From: Carex sylvatica
Lineage: Eukaryota > Streptophyta > Magnoliopsida > Poales > Cyperaceae
Direction: 5' to 3'
Length of the DNA: 29,904 nt
Assembly: GCA_964058845.1 (NCBI GenBank)
Contig: CAXKVR010000840.1
Location: 1 to 29,904 of the forward strand
This document shows positions 18,273-28,758 of this stretch, in pieces. The notes below the pieces were generated by a model, which was given only the letters and a program-made list of their open reading frames with translations, was not told the DNA's origin and searched no databases. Numbering within the stretch: the first letter of the stretch is position 1; the number at the start of each line of letters is the position of its first letter. Made by a program: the position numbers and the translations under genes.

Positions 18273-19769
18273 TCCATTTCATTATTAAGCATGTTGGATG
18301 TCCGATTCGCCAATGACTACGATTGAAAGATGAAATTTTGGATTTAATCTCAACCCTTCAATCACATAATCTGTCATCTTTTGATTAAATACATATGTTT
18401 TATGTATAGAAGTTTAAATTTAGTTAAAAATATACTCGCCACATGTGTTGCCACACGATACGTTACAATTAAAATTGAGCAGACTCCGAAATTTAGCAAT
18501 ATATTTCTCCATCTTCAATTGAGTAGACTCCATCTTCTGTTTTATTTTTTTTGTTTCATTCTTCTTCGTTTCTATACGGATGATTGGAAATTGATTTTTT
18601 CTTTATTTTCTTATTTCTCTTTCTTTGTTTCTATACATATTGATGTGAGAAATTTAGAATATATTTCCAAATTTTTTCTATACAGATATAACCCACGACC
18701 CTTTGAAAATTATAGAAGCCCTCCAATAAAACCAAGAAAAATTCATAGAAGCACAAAGTAGCAGGACGTAAAGAAGGAAAACAAAACAAAATTAGAAAGG
18801 TCACCAAAAAATGCGATAACGATAGCAGGAGAAACCTTAGAAACTTGAGAGACAACATAGCATAAAATTATTCGAATGTTGGAAAATGAAGAAATAGAGA
18901 GTACACATATGCTTTGTTAGCTTGGTTTTTGCTTGTTCTTATGATCGGGAAAAAAAAAGGATGCGCCAAGTGTAGGTCAAGTTGGAACCTCCTCAAATCT
19001 AGCAGACTTGAAACAAGTATCGTTATTTTTGCTAAAAATATTGTATATTAGATTATTATTGTTGGAATCTTTGACTTTCATTTGTGCTTGAGAAACCTGG
19101 AGGGATTATCTCTCTTCTTGATCAATGTTGATAGGCAATTTTTAAAATTAAATCCTCAATAATTTTTTTTTTCTTTACTTAAAGTATTAGACTTTGAGTT
19201 TAATTAGGTTTTATAGCTTTAGAAAATAAGTAAATTTTTAATACTTAGAAATATAATGGCAACAACATATGCTGATGTAAGTGAATATGACAATGTTATC
19301 AGTAACAATCTTGCAATGTTAATAAATAGCATAATTAGGTTTGGTTTACACTTAAATTTTGAGGCAATTTCTTTATGTAGCAGTACAATTGATTTATTAG
19401 ATATTTTTTTATGGAGTATATAACTTTGTAAAAAAATATCAATGCATATACACACACGCGCGCGATGGCACCTTTTATTTATGTTATTTGATATCATGTT
19501 GTATGTCGATATTGAATTGTTGTACGATATTTAATATTAGATTCGAATCAAACTATTATTTGATATCATTGGTACTTAAAAATCCAGAATAATCACATAA
19601 TCAAAATATTATCAGAGATCACGATTCAAGGTAATACAAAATTAAATACATTTTTTATTGGCATCTCTCAATTTTTGAATAATAATTATTTTTATTGGTA
19701 CTTTTTTTTATAAAAATATGTTTTTTCTCTTATAATATGTCACGTTGCAACGCACGGGCATGATACTAG
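18273..19769 (+). mobile_element. Helitron-like segment (right end recognised)
   Basis: The right edge reads GCAACGCACGGGCATGATACTAG followed by T. It has a short GC-rich palindromic stem (CGTTGCAACG) about a dozen bases before CTAG, as in plant Helitron 3' ends. The left edge is proposed at TC (18273), because there the TA tract that ends unit X is interrupted and it resumes right after CTAG at 19770, consistent with insertion between A and T. The ~1.5 kb inside is AT-rich with no Rep/helicase and no supported gene, so it would be non-autonomous. Confidence 0.5.
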
Positions 19770-19794
<25 letters not shown>

Positions 19795-19813
<19 letters not shown>

Positions 19814-20244
19814 TATGGGCTACAGTGAGTTGCGAAGTAAAATGCGTTTCTACTTCAGGTCGTATTTTCATTTTGAAAGTCCAAACGACCGATCTGAATC
19901 ATTAGATGTGATCTCCATATTGAAATACGCTTGGAGCCCAAATTTTACATTTTTTGAAATTTTTTTACTATTTATTAAGCAATTTTAAATACTGCTGTTT
20001 TGCTGTGAACATTAAAAAATAGTGAAAATTTATGGGCCATCGGATCAGGGATTTTCAAAATTGCTAATAAATACTAAAACTTTTCCAAAAAATGTAAAAT
20101 TTGGTCCTGAAGCACATTTCAATATGGAGATCATGTTGAACAGTTCGGATCGGTTGTTTGGATTTTCAAATCGCAAAATATGAGTGTGAAGTAAAATAGT
20201 CGCTTTACTTCGCAACTCACCGTAGCCCATCTCTCTCTCTCTCT
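19795..20244. mobile_element. Hairpin MITE family E
   Basis: Complementary ends GATATGGGCTACAGTGAGTT and AACTCACCGTAGCCCATCTC, bounded by (GA)n and (TC)n. The interior has the shared core: AACGACCGATCTGAATC, TGGAGCCCAAATTTTACAT and TTTACTATTTATTAAGC, and their complements. Arms ~210 bp with moderate mismatch, so it is older than family D. Confidence 0.8.
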
Positions 20245-20262
20245 ATATATATATATATAGAG

Positions 20263-20293
<31 letters not shown>

Positions 20294-20310
20294 GATATAT
20301 GTACATAGAG
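20245..20310. repeat. (TA)n and (GATA)n microsatellite
   Basis: A TA tract then seven to eight GATA units, like those at 17950-17990; it separates two MITEs. Confidence 0.88.
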
Positions 20311-20727
20311 AGAGAGAGGATCCAATTACAACATATTATGCTGATACATCTTGATACCATATTCTTACAAGTAATTTTTGTGATTTCAAAGTCCAAACAG
20401 TCGATCTAAACCGTTCATCATGATCTCCATATTAAAATGTCCTTTGAGACCAAATTTTAATTATTTTTTAGTATTTATTAAGATGTTAACAAAATTGTTA
20501 TTTTCAGACAATTCTGGACCATCGAAAAAAGCAATTTTCAAAAATTCTAACCAAATAGTAAAAAAAATACAAAAAAAATGTAAAATTTTGTCTCCAAGCA
20601 CATTTTAATATGGAGATCATGTTGAACAGTTGGATCGACTGTTTGAATTTTTAAATTGCAAAAATAACTTGTAAACATATGGTGTCAAGATGTGTCACCA
20701 TAAAATGGTGTAATTGGATCCCTCCTC
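20311..20727. mobile_element. Hairpin MITE family F, copy 3 (complete)
   Basis: Ends GAGAGAGGATCCAATTACA and TGTAATTGGATCCCTCCTC are complementary. Inside lie core words GTCCAAACAGTCGATCT, TTTAGTATTTATTAAGATG and the complement TATGGAGATCATGTTGAAC. Length ~415 bp. This copy defines the full family F structure used to interpret copies 1 and 2. Confidence 0.8.
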
Positions 20728-20744
20728 ATAAAATGGTATATATA

Positions 20745-20925
20745 TATATGGAGTTGGACTATTGTGCTTAATTTGTGAAGTACAGGCGTGTTTTACTTCA
20801 CGTTCATATCTTCGTTTCTGAAGTCCATAAAGTCGATTCGCACTGTCCAACATGATATTCATAATAAAATGTGTCTGGAGACTAAATTTTACATTTTTTG
20901 AAATATTTGTACTTTTTTTTTTTTT
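20745..20925. mobile_element. Half of a hairpin MITE (family G)
   Basis: After a TA tract, GGAGTTGGACTATTGTGC then a TTTACTTCACGTTC region, followed by the core words (AAAGTCGATTCG, ATAAAATGTGTCTGGAGAC, AAATTTTACATTTTTTG). The complementary arm is not present downstream. Confidence 0.6.
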
Positions 20926-21699
20926 AGAATTTTTGATAATTGTTGAACTGAATCAATCCACGATAAATACTTTTAAATAAACTGAATTCTTAAGTAAGGT
21001 ACGTAACTGAACCATAATTTACTTCATTAAGATAAATTAATCATGAAGTACTTATAATTTGATTCGGTAGAAATTAATCATGAAATACTAATAATATTAG
21101 TAAGCCTGGTATTGAGGTGGACCACTCCAGGCGGTTAGGTTATTTTTAGAAATAGTTGAAATCGTAGGGTATATCCAGTAATTTTTTATTTTTTTGAGGG
21201 TACTAAGAAAAAAATCGGTTTATTTGGTCTATGACAAAAACAATATCGTCTGTTTGTTTGTGTGGGAGGTCAGATTAGTTCGTTATAGTGAATCATAACG
21301 TTAGTAAGGTATCGAAATACAAAATATCAGCTCTTGTTACATAAAAGTCATTATTTATACTTTTTACATCTATTAGAATATTTATAGCGATAATAACAAC
21401 GACAAAGAAGGATTTAGTTACCTGGCTCTAAGGGAATCCTGTTAATTTGATGATGACTTCAGCGATGTATATGTATGATTAGAAAAAAAAAATCTAGATA
21501 TTTTTTACTCTCGAAAACGACTTTGATTGTTCACATATAACCTTTTATTTCATTTTTTTTTTCTTATATTTTCATCTTGATTTTTGCAACTTCAATCAAT
21601 TAGCATTCGGAAATTTATTGAAATAATAATTGGGGAGTGAGGTTACCCTAATTTGTAATACGCAGATGGATTGTGTTATATGGATTTTGTTATAGATTT
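20926..21699. other. AT-rich intergenic DNA with an X fragment
   Basis: Mostly featureless. A fragment of repeat unit X sits at 21202-21276 (TGGTCTATGACAAAAACAAT and GTGTGGGAGGTCAGATTAG). A short direct repetition of TTAATCATGAA(G/A)TACT occurs at 21038-21090. No gene is seen. Confidence 0.5.
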
Positions 21700-22195
21700 T
21701 TATTTTAATTTTCAAAGCCCAAATACTTAATTCAAATTTCTCAATATAAATTTTCATAGAAAAATACATTGGAAGACAAAATTTAATATATTTAGAATTT
21801 CTTACTATTTTTTTAGAAAGGTAACAATTTCTACTTTCAGATGGTTCAAAATCTTGGAACAAGATCCGGTGCTCTTCAAATTACTGTTTTTCCCGGCTAT
21901 TCTCTCTAACTCTCTCCTCTTTCTCTCACTCCCACGTGATCCTCTTACTCTCTCTCCTCTTTGACGAGAAATATAGAGAGAAAAGGAATAGCAGAAGGCT
22001 GTTTTTCTATAAAGAAAAAGTAATAGATGAGAATTCCAAAATCTTTAGATTAGATAACTTTCTATCTATCTAAAAAAAAAAATTCTAAAAAATGTAAAAT
22101 TTGATAGCCAGCTAGTATATTATTATACGGAGATCATATTGAGTATTCATTTTGACTATTTGAACATTAAAAACGAAGATATGAATCCATAGCAC
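21700..22195. mobile_element. Old degenerate hairpin MITE with insertion
   Basis: Core-like words on the left (TTCAAAGCCCAAATACTTAATTC, GAAGACAAAATTTAATAT, TTTCTTACTATTTTTTTAG) and on the right (AATGTAAAATTTGATAGCC, ACGGAGATCATATTGAG) are separated by unrelated CT-rich sequence (21880-21990). It is degraded; termini unclear. Confidence 0.4.
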
Positions 22196-22456
22196 ACATC
22201 CACGTGCGCATTATAAAGTAGCATAATCTCACTCAATAATTGGCCATTAATTCATGACCAATTTCCTTACTTCTAAGTCAATTTAATTTTAACTGAGCCA
22301 AAGAACATAATATTATTCCGAATTTCAAGCAAATTATAAAGCTTCGTCAAATGTAATATTTTAGTGTCTGTATTAATTATTACAAAATAACTAGTACTTG
22401 ACCGGAAAGTAGAAACTTCTGTTTGTTACCTTATCTCTCAGATGAATTAATAATAT

Positions 22457-22472
22457 CCAATCACTATATATT
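22457..22472 (+). promoter_or_regulatory. Promoter elements of the lectin receptor kinase
   Basis: CCAAT (22457-22461) is directly followed by a TATA box (CTATATATT, 22464-22472). Transcription would start near 22500, giving a ~90-nt leader without upstream ATG before the start codon at 22588. Confidence 0.5.
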
Positions 22473-22587
22473 CTCAAATCCAACAACAACTTGCTGGAAA
22501 AACTTTGCTTAAATTGCTTGTCATCTTCTAAGCAACTTTCCGAAGTAAGCTTCTCATTTTCTAAGCAAATAATTTGTTTCTTTAGCC

Positions 22588-24567
22588 ATGCTGATTAAAA
22601 ACTTTGCTTGGGCTTTTCTTCTCCTGTTAAGTATCACATTCTCAATCAGCCAAGAAGTAGAATTTATATATAATGGATTCACCGGCACAAATCTCACCCT
22701 AGACGGGCTAGCGAGTATCGAGTCGAATGGCCTTTTGAGGTTAACTAACGACACGCTTCGAATGAAAGGTCATGCCTTCCATCCCTCTCAAATTCGCTTC
22801 GGCAGGACCACCTCTTCCTTCTCAACCACATTTGTATTCGCAATCATTGGAGAGTACCTTGAACTCAGCGGTCATGGGATGGCCTTCTTCATCTCCCCCA
22901 CGTACAATTTCTCCACTGCCATGCACACCCAATTTTTGGGCCTCCTCAATTCTCAAAACCAAGGTAATGTCACCAATCATATTTTTGCGATTGAGCTAGA
23001 CACTATAATGAACTCTGAGTTCAATGATATCAATGAAAACCATGTTGGTATTGATATAAATAGTTTGCGGTCAAGCCAATCTGCTCCGGCAGGCTATTAT
23101 GCCGATAATTCAGGTGCTTTTCAAAATTTGAGCCTTATCAGTCGTAAAGAGATGCAAGTATGGGTTGAATATGAGAGCCAAGAGACACAAATTACTGTTA
23201 CCTTATCTCCTATTGGAAAGCCTAAGCCAAGAAAACCTCTGCTCTCTTATAAATTCAATCTCTCAACAGTTTTAAACGATTCTATGTATGTCGGTTTTTC
23301 TTCTTCCACTGGCGGTATGCATAGCTCTCACTACGTTCTTGGATGGAGCTTTAAATTAAATGGCGCAGCACCATCCATTAATCCATCAAATTTACCAAAG
23401 CTCCCACGTACAACCCCCAAAGGCCGATCAAAAGTCTTAGAGATAGTGATTCCTTTCACTTCAGCTGCCTTTATTCTTATTTTGGTCACTTTCCTTTTCC
23501 TCTTCATGAAGAGGCGGTTCAGGTACGCAGAACTGCTTGAAGATTGGGAAGTTGAGTTTGGTCCACATCGTTTCTCATACAAAGATTTGTACCGAGCAAC
23601 CAATGGGTTTAAAGAAAGAAACTTTCTTGGAAGTGGTGGCTTTGGGAGAGTTTACAAGGGGGTTTTACCAGTGTCCAAATTGGAAGTTGCAGTCAAGCGA
23701 GTCTCACACAAATCTAGCCAAGGTATGAAACAATTCATTGCAGAGGTTGCGAGTATTGGCCGGTTACGGCATAGAAACCTTGTCCAGTTGTTGGGTTATT
23801 GCCGGCGTAAAGGGGAGCTCCTTTTGGTATATGATTACATGCCAAATGGTAGTCTTGACAAGTATTTGTATGGTGAAGAAAAGCCGACTCTTAATTGGAT
23901 CCAACGATTCAAAATTATCAAAGGAGTAGCATCAGGTCTTTTATACCTCCATGAGGATTGGGAGCAAGTTGTCATCCACCGAGACATTAAGGCGAGCAAT
24001 GTTTTATTAGATTGTGATTTAAATGGTAGATTGGGTGACTTTGGTCTTGCAAGACTATATGATCATGGTACCGACCCTCAAACAACCCATGTGGTAGGTA
24101 CAATGGGTTATCTTGCACCAGAGCTTGCGAGAACTGGCAAGGTAACACCTCTCACTGATGTGTATGCCTTTGGTGCATTCCTGTTGGAGGTCGTTTGCAG
24201 TAAGAGGCCAATAGAGCCCGGGGCACAAGGGGAGCGAACAATTCTAGTCGACCGGGTGTTAGAACACTGGAAATGCGGATCGTTAGCCGATATTGTGGAT
24301 CCAAAATTAGGCCAGTGTTACACAGTAGAGGAGGTAGAGATGGTTCTAAAACTTGGTTTGCTTTGCTTGCATCCACTACCTAGTGCCAGGCCAAGCATGC
24401 GACAAGCTGTGCAATATTTGGAAGACGACACACCTCTACCTGAGTTATCGGCAATATATTCGAACTTTAGCACGGTTGCGGTGCTTCAGAATGAAGGATT
24501 CGACTCTTATGCTTTGTCATACCCCTCTACAATGACATCTTTCTCTGGTTTATCTGGTGGTAGATGA
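22588..24567 (+). CDS. L-type lectin receptor-like serine/threonine kinase
   Basis: One intact exon of 659 codons, the usual size for this family, which is often intronless. Domains: signal peptide (1-~21); legume-lectin ectodomain (~22-257) with ELDT (136-139) and NHVGID (151-156) metal-site motifs and the closing VGFSSSTG...HYVLGWSF; a transmembrane segment (~286-307) with RR stop-transfer; kinase domain (~345-615). Kinase motifs are complete: GSGGFGRVYKG loop (348-358), Lys370 in VAVK, Glu386, HRD (464-466) with Asn471, DFG (484-486) and APE (510-512). It should be an active RD-type plasma-membrane kinase linking extracellular carbohydrate, peptide or nucleotide cues to defence or stress signalling; the ligand is unknown. 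The start is the first ATG after the TATA box and gives a good signal peptide. Neighbours on both sides are repeats only. Confidence 0.95.
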   Translation: MLIKNFAWAFLLLLSITFSISQEVEFIYNGFTGTNLTLDGLASIESNGLLRLTNDTLRMKGHAFHPSQIRFGRTTSSFSTTFVFAIIGEYLELSGHGMAFFISPTYNFSTAMHTQFLGLLNSQNQGNVTNHIFAIELDTIMNSEFNDINENHVGIDINSLRSSQSAPAGYYADNSGAFQNLSLISRKEMQVWVEYESQETQITVTLSPIGKPKPRKPLLSYKFNLSTVLNDSMYVGFSSSTGGMHSSHYVLGWSFKLNGAAPSINPSNLPKLPRTTPKGRSKVLEIVIPFTSAAFILILVTFLFLFMKRRFRYAELLEDWEVEFGPHRFSYKDLYRATNGFKERNFLGSGGFGRVYKGVLPVSKLEVAVKRVSHKSSQGMKQFIAEVASIGRLRHRNLVQLLGYCRRKGELLLVYDYMPNGSLDKYLYGEEKPTLNWIQRFKIIKGVASGLLYLHEDWEQVVIHRDIKASNVLLDCDLNGRLGDFGLARLYDHGTDPQTTHVVGTMGYLAPELARTGKVTPLTDVYAFGAFLLEVVCSKRPIEPGAQGERTILVDRVLEHWKCGSLADIVDPKLGQCYTVEEVEMVLKLGLLCLHPLPSARPSMRQAVQYLEDDTPLPELSAIYSNFSTVAVLQNEGFDSYALSYPSTMTSFSGLSGGR

Positions 24568-24636
24568 TAGAAAACTGGACTCTTTGTTTTCTAATTTTGA
24601 TTTAACTGATAATATTGTGTAATCAGATATTATATC

Positions 24637-24642
24637 AATAAT
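24637..24642 (+). terminator. Candidate poly(A) signal of the receptor kinase
   Basis: AATAAT ~70 bp after the stop codon, followed by a TGTGTGTACTGTC tract. It is a plausible plant near-upstream element with GU-rich context. Confidence 0.35.
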
Positions 24643-24699
24643 GTGTGTACTGTCATTACTTGTTGATAAATCTCATGACTTTTGTTTCATATACTCCAT

Positions 24700-24985
24700 G
24701 GTTTCGAGAATCAGCCAATTCTGTTCTGACTTGCCGAGTCAGAACGGAATCGGCAGGTGCCATTCTGAGTTTTGACCGATTCACACTGTTGGGTATTTTT
24801 TTATCAGAAAAATCGGTCAAATCAGTTTGGCTGGCCTGAGTCAAGCGTTTTTTTTTTTATCAAGTCAGGCCGATTCTTGCCTAGTTGAGGCCAATTCTTA
24901 GTCAACCGTTTATTTTATCAACTCATTCCGATTCTCACGATTTGAGGCGATTCTCACCTAGTTGAGGCCGATTCTGAGTTTTATA
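24700..24985. repeat. GGCCGATTCT repeat block
   Basis: Six or more copies of GAGGCCGATTCT / AGGCGATTCT / CCGATTCTGA words, partly arranged in ~55-bp direct units (AGTCAAGCG, poly-T, ATCAAGTCAGGCCGATTCT, then AGTCAACCG, ATCAACTCATTCCGATTCT). It also has an inverted pair, CTGACTTGCCGAGTCAG. It resembles a subterminal repeat region of an unrecognised DNA transposon. It begins ~130 bp after the receptor kinase stop codon. Confidence 0.6.
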
Positions 24986-25230
24986 AGCATCAATTTGGGG
25001 CGATATATTCTCATCAATTTGGAGCAGGAAGTATGAAAACGCATTTTGTTCAGGACATGCGAAAGATCATTTGATTCATATATAGATAAGTCAATGTCAA
25101 AATTACTTTTTGTAAGTTTGACTTATTGGGCACATTTAATCAAAACATATTAAATAAGTCAATTTAATTTTAACATATCAAGTAAATTGTCTAAATCACA
25201 AATCGAAGATTTAATTGTGAGGATGCTAAC
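24986..25230. other. AT-rich DNA, possible copia LTR start
   Basis: No gene. On the minus strand GGAGGATTGTTAGCATCC crosses 25221-25238, which could be a polypurine tract followed by the TG of a 3' LTR running left. The LTR end is not recognisable, so this stays tentative. Confidence 0.25.
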
Positions 25231-25489
25231 AATCCTCCATTTGACTATGTTATGTCATCATTTATAGTTCCACAGAACTATTATTTTTATAAGAAAGAGA
25301 GATTGGCTAAAATATTGGAATCATATTTTTCTGTTTACATGTGTTTTTATTTATAGTTATAAGGTAACAAAAAACTAGCTATTGAAAGACACTATTTCCT
25401 ACAAGACACTATTTTATATTATATTAAATAAATTAGCTAGTTGTTACAATTAGAATCCTAATTTATATAAGTAAAGAATATATATATCG

Positions 25490-26000
25490 TACAATCATTG
25501 TTTGTTTGTAATTTTCTCAAATAGATGCAAGACTTTGGTGAAGATATTCCCATATTGATATTCACTTTTTACATATGGTGTTTCAATTTCCATTGCTTGA
25601 TCTTTTCTCTAATTAAGTGGCAATACACTTCTATATGTTATTCTCTCATAAAACACGGAATTTGATGCTATGTGTCATGTCGAATTGTTGGCGCAATACA
25701 TTTTCATTTGTTCTTGAGTTTTAAATGTCATATCTGATAGGACTTGCTTTATCCATGTTAGTTCATTTGCGATTGATGCCATGGCATGATATTTAGCTTC
25801 GGCGCTTGATCGTGCTATAATATTTTATTTCTTGTTTTTCCATTTGATTAGATTTCAACCTACAAATATGCAAAAACTGGTTGTCAATATCGAAGCTTCC
25901 AGCCCAATTGCATCGGAATAGCCACATATTTCATTCAATTTATTATTTTTCATCCAAATGCCCTTACCGGAATTATTTTTTGAAGTACCTCAAGATTTTA
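25490..26000 (-). pseudogene. Copia RNase H remnant
   Basis: Across several frames the minus strand reads the usual copia RNase H words: a YSDAIG block near 25900, SSAEAKYHAMASIANEL near 25770-25820, IASNSVFYERI near 25650-25690, and KSEYQYGNIFTK near 25540-25580. Stops interrupt every section. It would have degraded the RNA strand during reverse transcription. Confidence 0.78.
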
Positions 26001-26079
26001 TTTACAGCTTCTAAATGTGGTATTCTTAGTAAGTACATGAACTTACTTTTTTGTCTTATGGAAAAAGAAATATATGGAC

Positions 26080-27010
26080 GAGTAACCCTTACAAATTTTT
26101 GAAATTGATTTATGTCTTTAAAGGTTCATCATCTTCACTATTTAATTTGCACTTGTTGTCAATTGGGGTAGAGGCCGGTTTGCATCCTATTTTATCAGTT
26201 TATTTCATTAAATCAAGTATATATTTCTTTGAAAAATAAAGAGTCATTTATCTGAAGAAGCTTCCTCTATTTCTATAAAACATTTAAGATATCATAAATC
26301 TTTTATGTCAAATTTTTCTTTTAGTTATTTTTTTTTTATTTGTTCCAAATTATTTCTGGTAATTATGATGTTATCTACATACACTAAAATGAGAGTTCTA
26401 TTGGTTCCATCACAATTGGTAAATAAAGAATGACCGGCATTAATAGTTTTAAAATTGCAAGAAATTAAATAAGAGCTATGTTTGACATACCATGTCCATG
26501 GAGATTGTTTTAATCCATAGATTAATTTATTTTGGCTACAAATCAAGTTAGAGTCGGTTCTCAATTTATGACCGGACAGTAATGTCATATACACCTAAAG
26601 AAAGACATTTTTAACATCTATTTGGTAATGAATTAATTTATTAAGCCTACAAGCTAAGTTAGAATTGGTTTCCAATTTATGACCGGGTGGTAATGTCATA
26701 TAGTAAGAGGTCACAACAATTGTTTACAGTAGTGGAAAATAATTTTTTTATGGTAATCAAGTATTCATTGTACCTTTCTATGGTACCATCACTATTATAT
26801 TTGATTTTATATATCTATTTACAACCAACAGATTTTTTATTTTTGGATAGTGGAACAATCTTCCAAGTTTCATCTTGCTCTAAGGTTTTTAATTCCTCAT
26901 TCATAGTTTTGCATCAAATTAGACTTTCAATTATTTCTTGATAAGTTTTTGGTTCTAATTCATTTTCAATATTAGTGAGAAATGTACGGTTTTTAGTGAA
27001 AATATTCTTG
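26080..27010 (-). pseudogene. Copia reverse transcriptase remnant (YVDD changed)
   Basis: The N-terminal part (about 26790-27000) reads IVPLSKNKKSV-like and YKIKYNSDGTIERY-like segments through stops. The best frame, 26325-26594, gives KLIYGLKQSPWTWYVK and LVYVDNIIITRNN. The catalytic YVDD motif is YVDN here. A C-terminal part near 26080-26230 (around NKCKLNSEDDEPLK) is in other frames. Enzymatically dead. Confidence 0.8.
26520..26702 (-). repeat. Internal direct duplication in copia RT
   Basis: ATTAATTTATT...AATTTATGACCGG..GTAATGTCATATA occurs twice (26520-26590 and 26634-26702), about 112-114 bp apart, duplicating the segment that encodes the region before YGLKQSP. The copies have diverged (about a dozen differences), so the duplication is old. 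Confidence 0.7.
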
Positions 27011-27239
27011 TATGACCAAATTTTCTATTGCATATTGAACCGTATAGGTCACATAATCTCCTACTCTAGTTGATGGTTATGGTACCCTAGATGACCTTCT
27101 AACCGTTGTATCATTTTTTATTTCATTTTCACTTGTGTCATTATTAATTTCAATTGTTTTATCTTCATGATTATTAATCTCAATTTGATGGTTATTAATA
27201 GGAACAAAATTTAAATCATCTAAGTAAGGCATTATTGTA

Positions 27240-27539
27240 TTGTTATTTTCACTATTTGTATGTGTTTGGTGGATTGTTTATTTTTCTTGAATATATGGTT
27301 CATTTTCAAAAATTGTAATATCTCTAGAAAAGGTACAATTTTTTTATTAATTGTATCATAGCATTTATAATTATTTTTATAATATGAGTACACTAAAAAA
27401 TAGATTTTTGTGAAACAAAATCAAGTTTCTCTTTTCTTTTGATATGTACGAAACTTGTATAATGAAATATTCTCATATGGTCATAATGATTTTTTATTGG
27501 TAAATAATTTCTAAAGGACTTTTATTTTTTAGATTTACA
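27240..27539 (-). pseudogene. Copia integrase C-terminal remnant
   Basis: Across frames the minus strand reads a RSPLEIIY-like block, then VHIKREKLDFVSQKSIF, YKCYDTI, and SRDITIFENEPYIQEK. This is the conserved end of copia integrase before RT. It is cut at 27540 by the CACTA terminus. Confidence 0.72.
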
Positions 27540-27959
27540 CACTACTACAAAAAACACATTTACTATCGCTCATTTACCAACGAATGTGCTTTTGCAGGGA
27601 TGGTGTATGTAATGAGTGGCAGCGCTATAATTACTTTGAACTTTTTACTATTTGTTATGTAAAACCAACCGATGGCGTTGATGGCCCCCTTCCTTTGCCA
27701 TTGGTTAAATTTTAAGAATAGTTAGTATTGAGTGACCCTTGTTAGTTTGGCTAAACGGACGATGATACTAAGGGGGTGACTTATACCATCTGTTGTGTAC
27801 ATGATCCGTTGGTGATAGTACAAAGCAATAACAACTCGTTACTATATTAAAACCAATGGCATATTCCTAAGGGCAACGCTTTGTAAATAATTACAACCTC
27901 GGATTTAGTTTACACTATCTGCTCCATATGTTGAACCAATGGTGGTAATGTTATATTAT

Positions 27960-28300
27960 ATATATATTCCAATAAACCCTTGCTAGGTCGATCGATTTAT
28001 TGTTGGATTGGATCACAGTCAACTTGTCTGTTTAACTAGATTTGTAAAACATATATTAATTGAACTTTACAATTTTCTTATCTTGAGATATTGTGTAGGT
28101 TCATGACTATAGAGAATACAACACATGCATCAAGGATAAATGAACAACTACAATACTTATCAAGAATGCAGTCATGAAGCACTTGGCATTGGATAGCAGA
28201 AGCATCGATTGGTCTCAAAGGCACCTAGAGGGGGGTGAAGAGGGGTTTTTTAAAATTTAATCTAAATTAAATTAACTAGCGCGTGTGTTTGTGTGTGTGT
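27960..28300. other. Internal CACTA sequence, no gene
   Basis: AT-rich with a short TA tract and a GTGTGTGTGT tract at 28282-28300. No coding region is supported. Confidence 0.5.
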
Positions 28301-28732
28301 AGAGAGAGAGTAAAGCTACCATACATTGCAATGCATAGGTATTTTCGTGCATTGGACTATAAATCACCGGATTCAGAGTATAAATAATCGATCCAAACCG
28401 TTCATCTTGTTCTCCGTATTAATATGTGTTTCGAGACCAAATTTTATACTTTTTTGGAAATGTTTTACTATTTATTAAATCACTTTGAAAATCGTTGATC
28501 CAACGATGCCTTTTGATTTTACTGTTATCGTTGAATCAATAATTTTCAAAGTGGCTTAATAAATAGTAAACAAATTCAAAAAAATATAAAATTTGGTCTC
28601 CAAGCATATATTAATATGGAGAACAAGATTAACAGTTTGGATCGGTTATTTGAACTTTGAATTCGGTGATTATAGTCCAATGAACGTAAATGTCTATGCA
28701 TTACAATGTATGGTAGCCTTACTCTCTCTCTC
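28301..28732. mobile_element. Hairpin MITE family A
   Basis: Ends GAGAGTAAAGCTACCATACA and TGTATGGTAGCCTTACTCTC are complementary. The core has CGATCCAAACCGTTCATCTTG, GAGACCAAATTTTATAC, TTACTATTTATTAAATCAC and complements. Length ~430 bp; bounded by GA and TC tracts and then (TATC)n. Confidence 0.82.
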
Positions 28733-28758
28733 TATATCTATATCTATATCTCTATATA

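Larger units (their letters stand above)
25231..27539 (-). mobile_element. Ty1/copia pol remnant
   Basis: Read on the minus strand the order is integrase C-terminus, reverse transcriptase, RNase H, as in Ty1/copia. Many stops and frameshifts are spread throughout, so no long frame survives except 26325-26594. Its right side ends abruptly at the CACTA terminus at 27540, so the rest of integrase and gag may continue beyond the window. An internal direct duplication of ~70 bp lies at 26520-26590 and 26634-26702. Confidence 0.8.

Noticed and set aside
18381..18861. 126- and 75-residue ORFs on opposite strands
   Set aside because: AT-rich, Phe/Leu-rich chance frames in the Helitron-like segment, with no recognisable motif.
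19441..19470. CACACACGCGCGCGATGG as a regulatory or Z-DNA element
   Set aside because: A very short dinucleotide run with no other support.
22554..24376. Minus-strand and other-frame ORFs inside the receptor kinase
   Set aside because: Shadows of the intact 659-codon frame.
24660..24844. Inverted ORFs of 62-64 residues on both strands after the kinase
   Set aside because: Both arise from the symmetric GACTCAGAACGG-type repeat, not from a gene.
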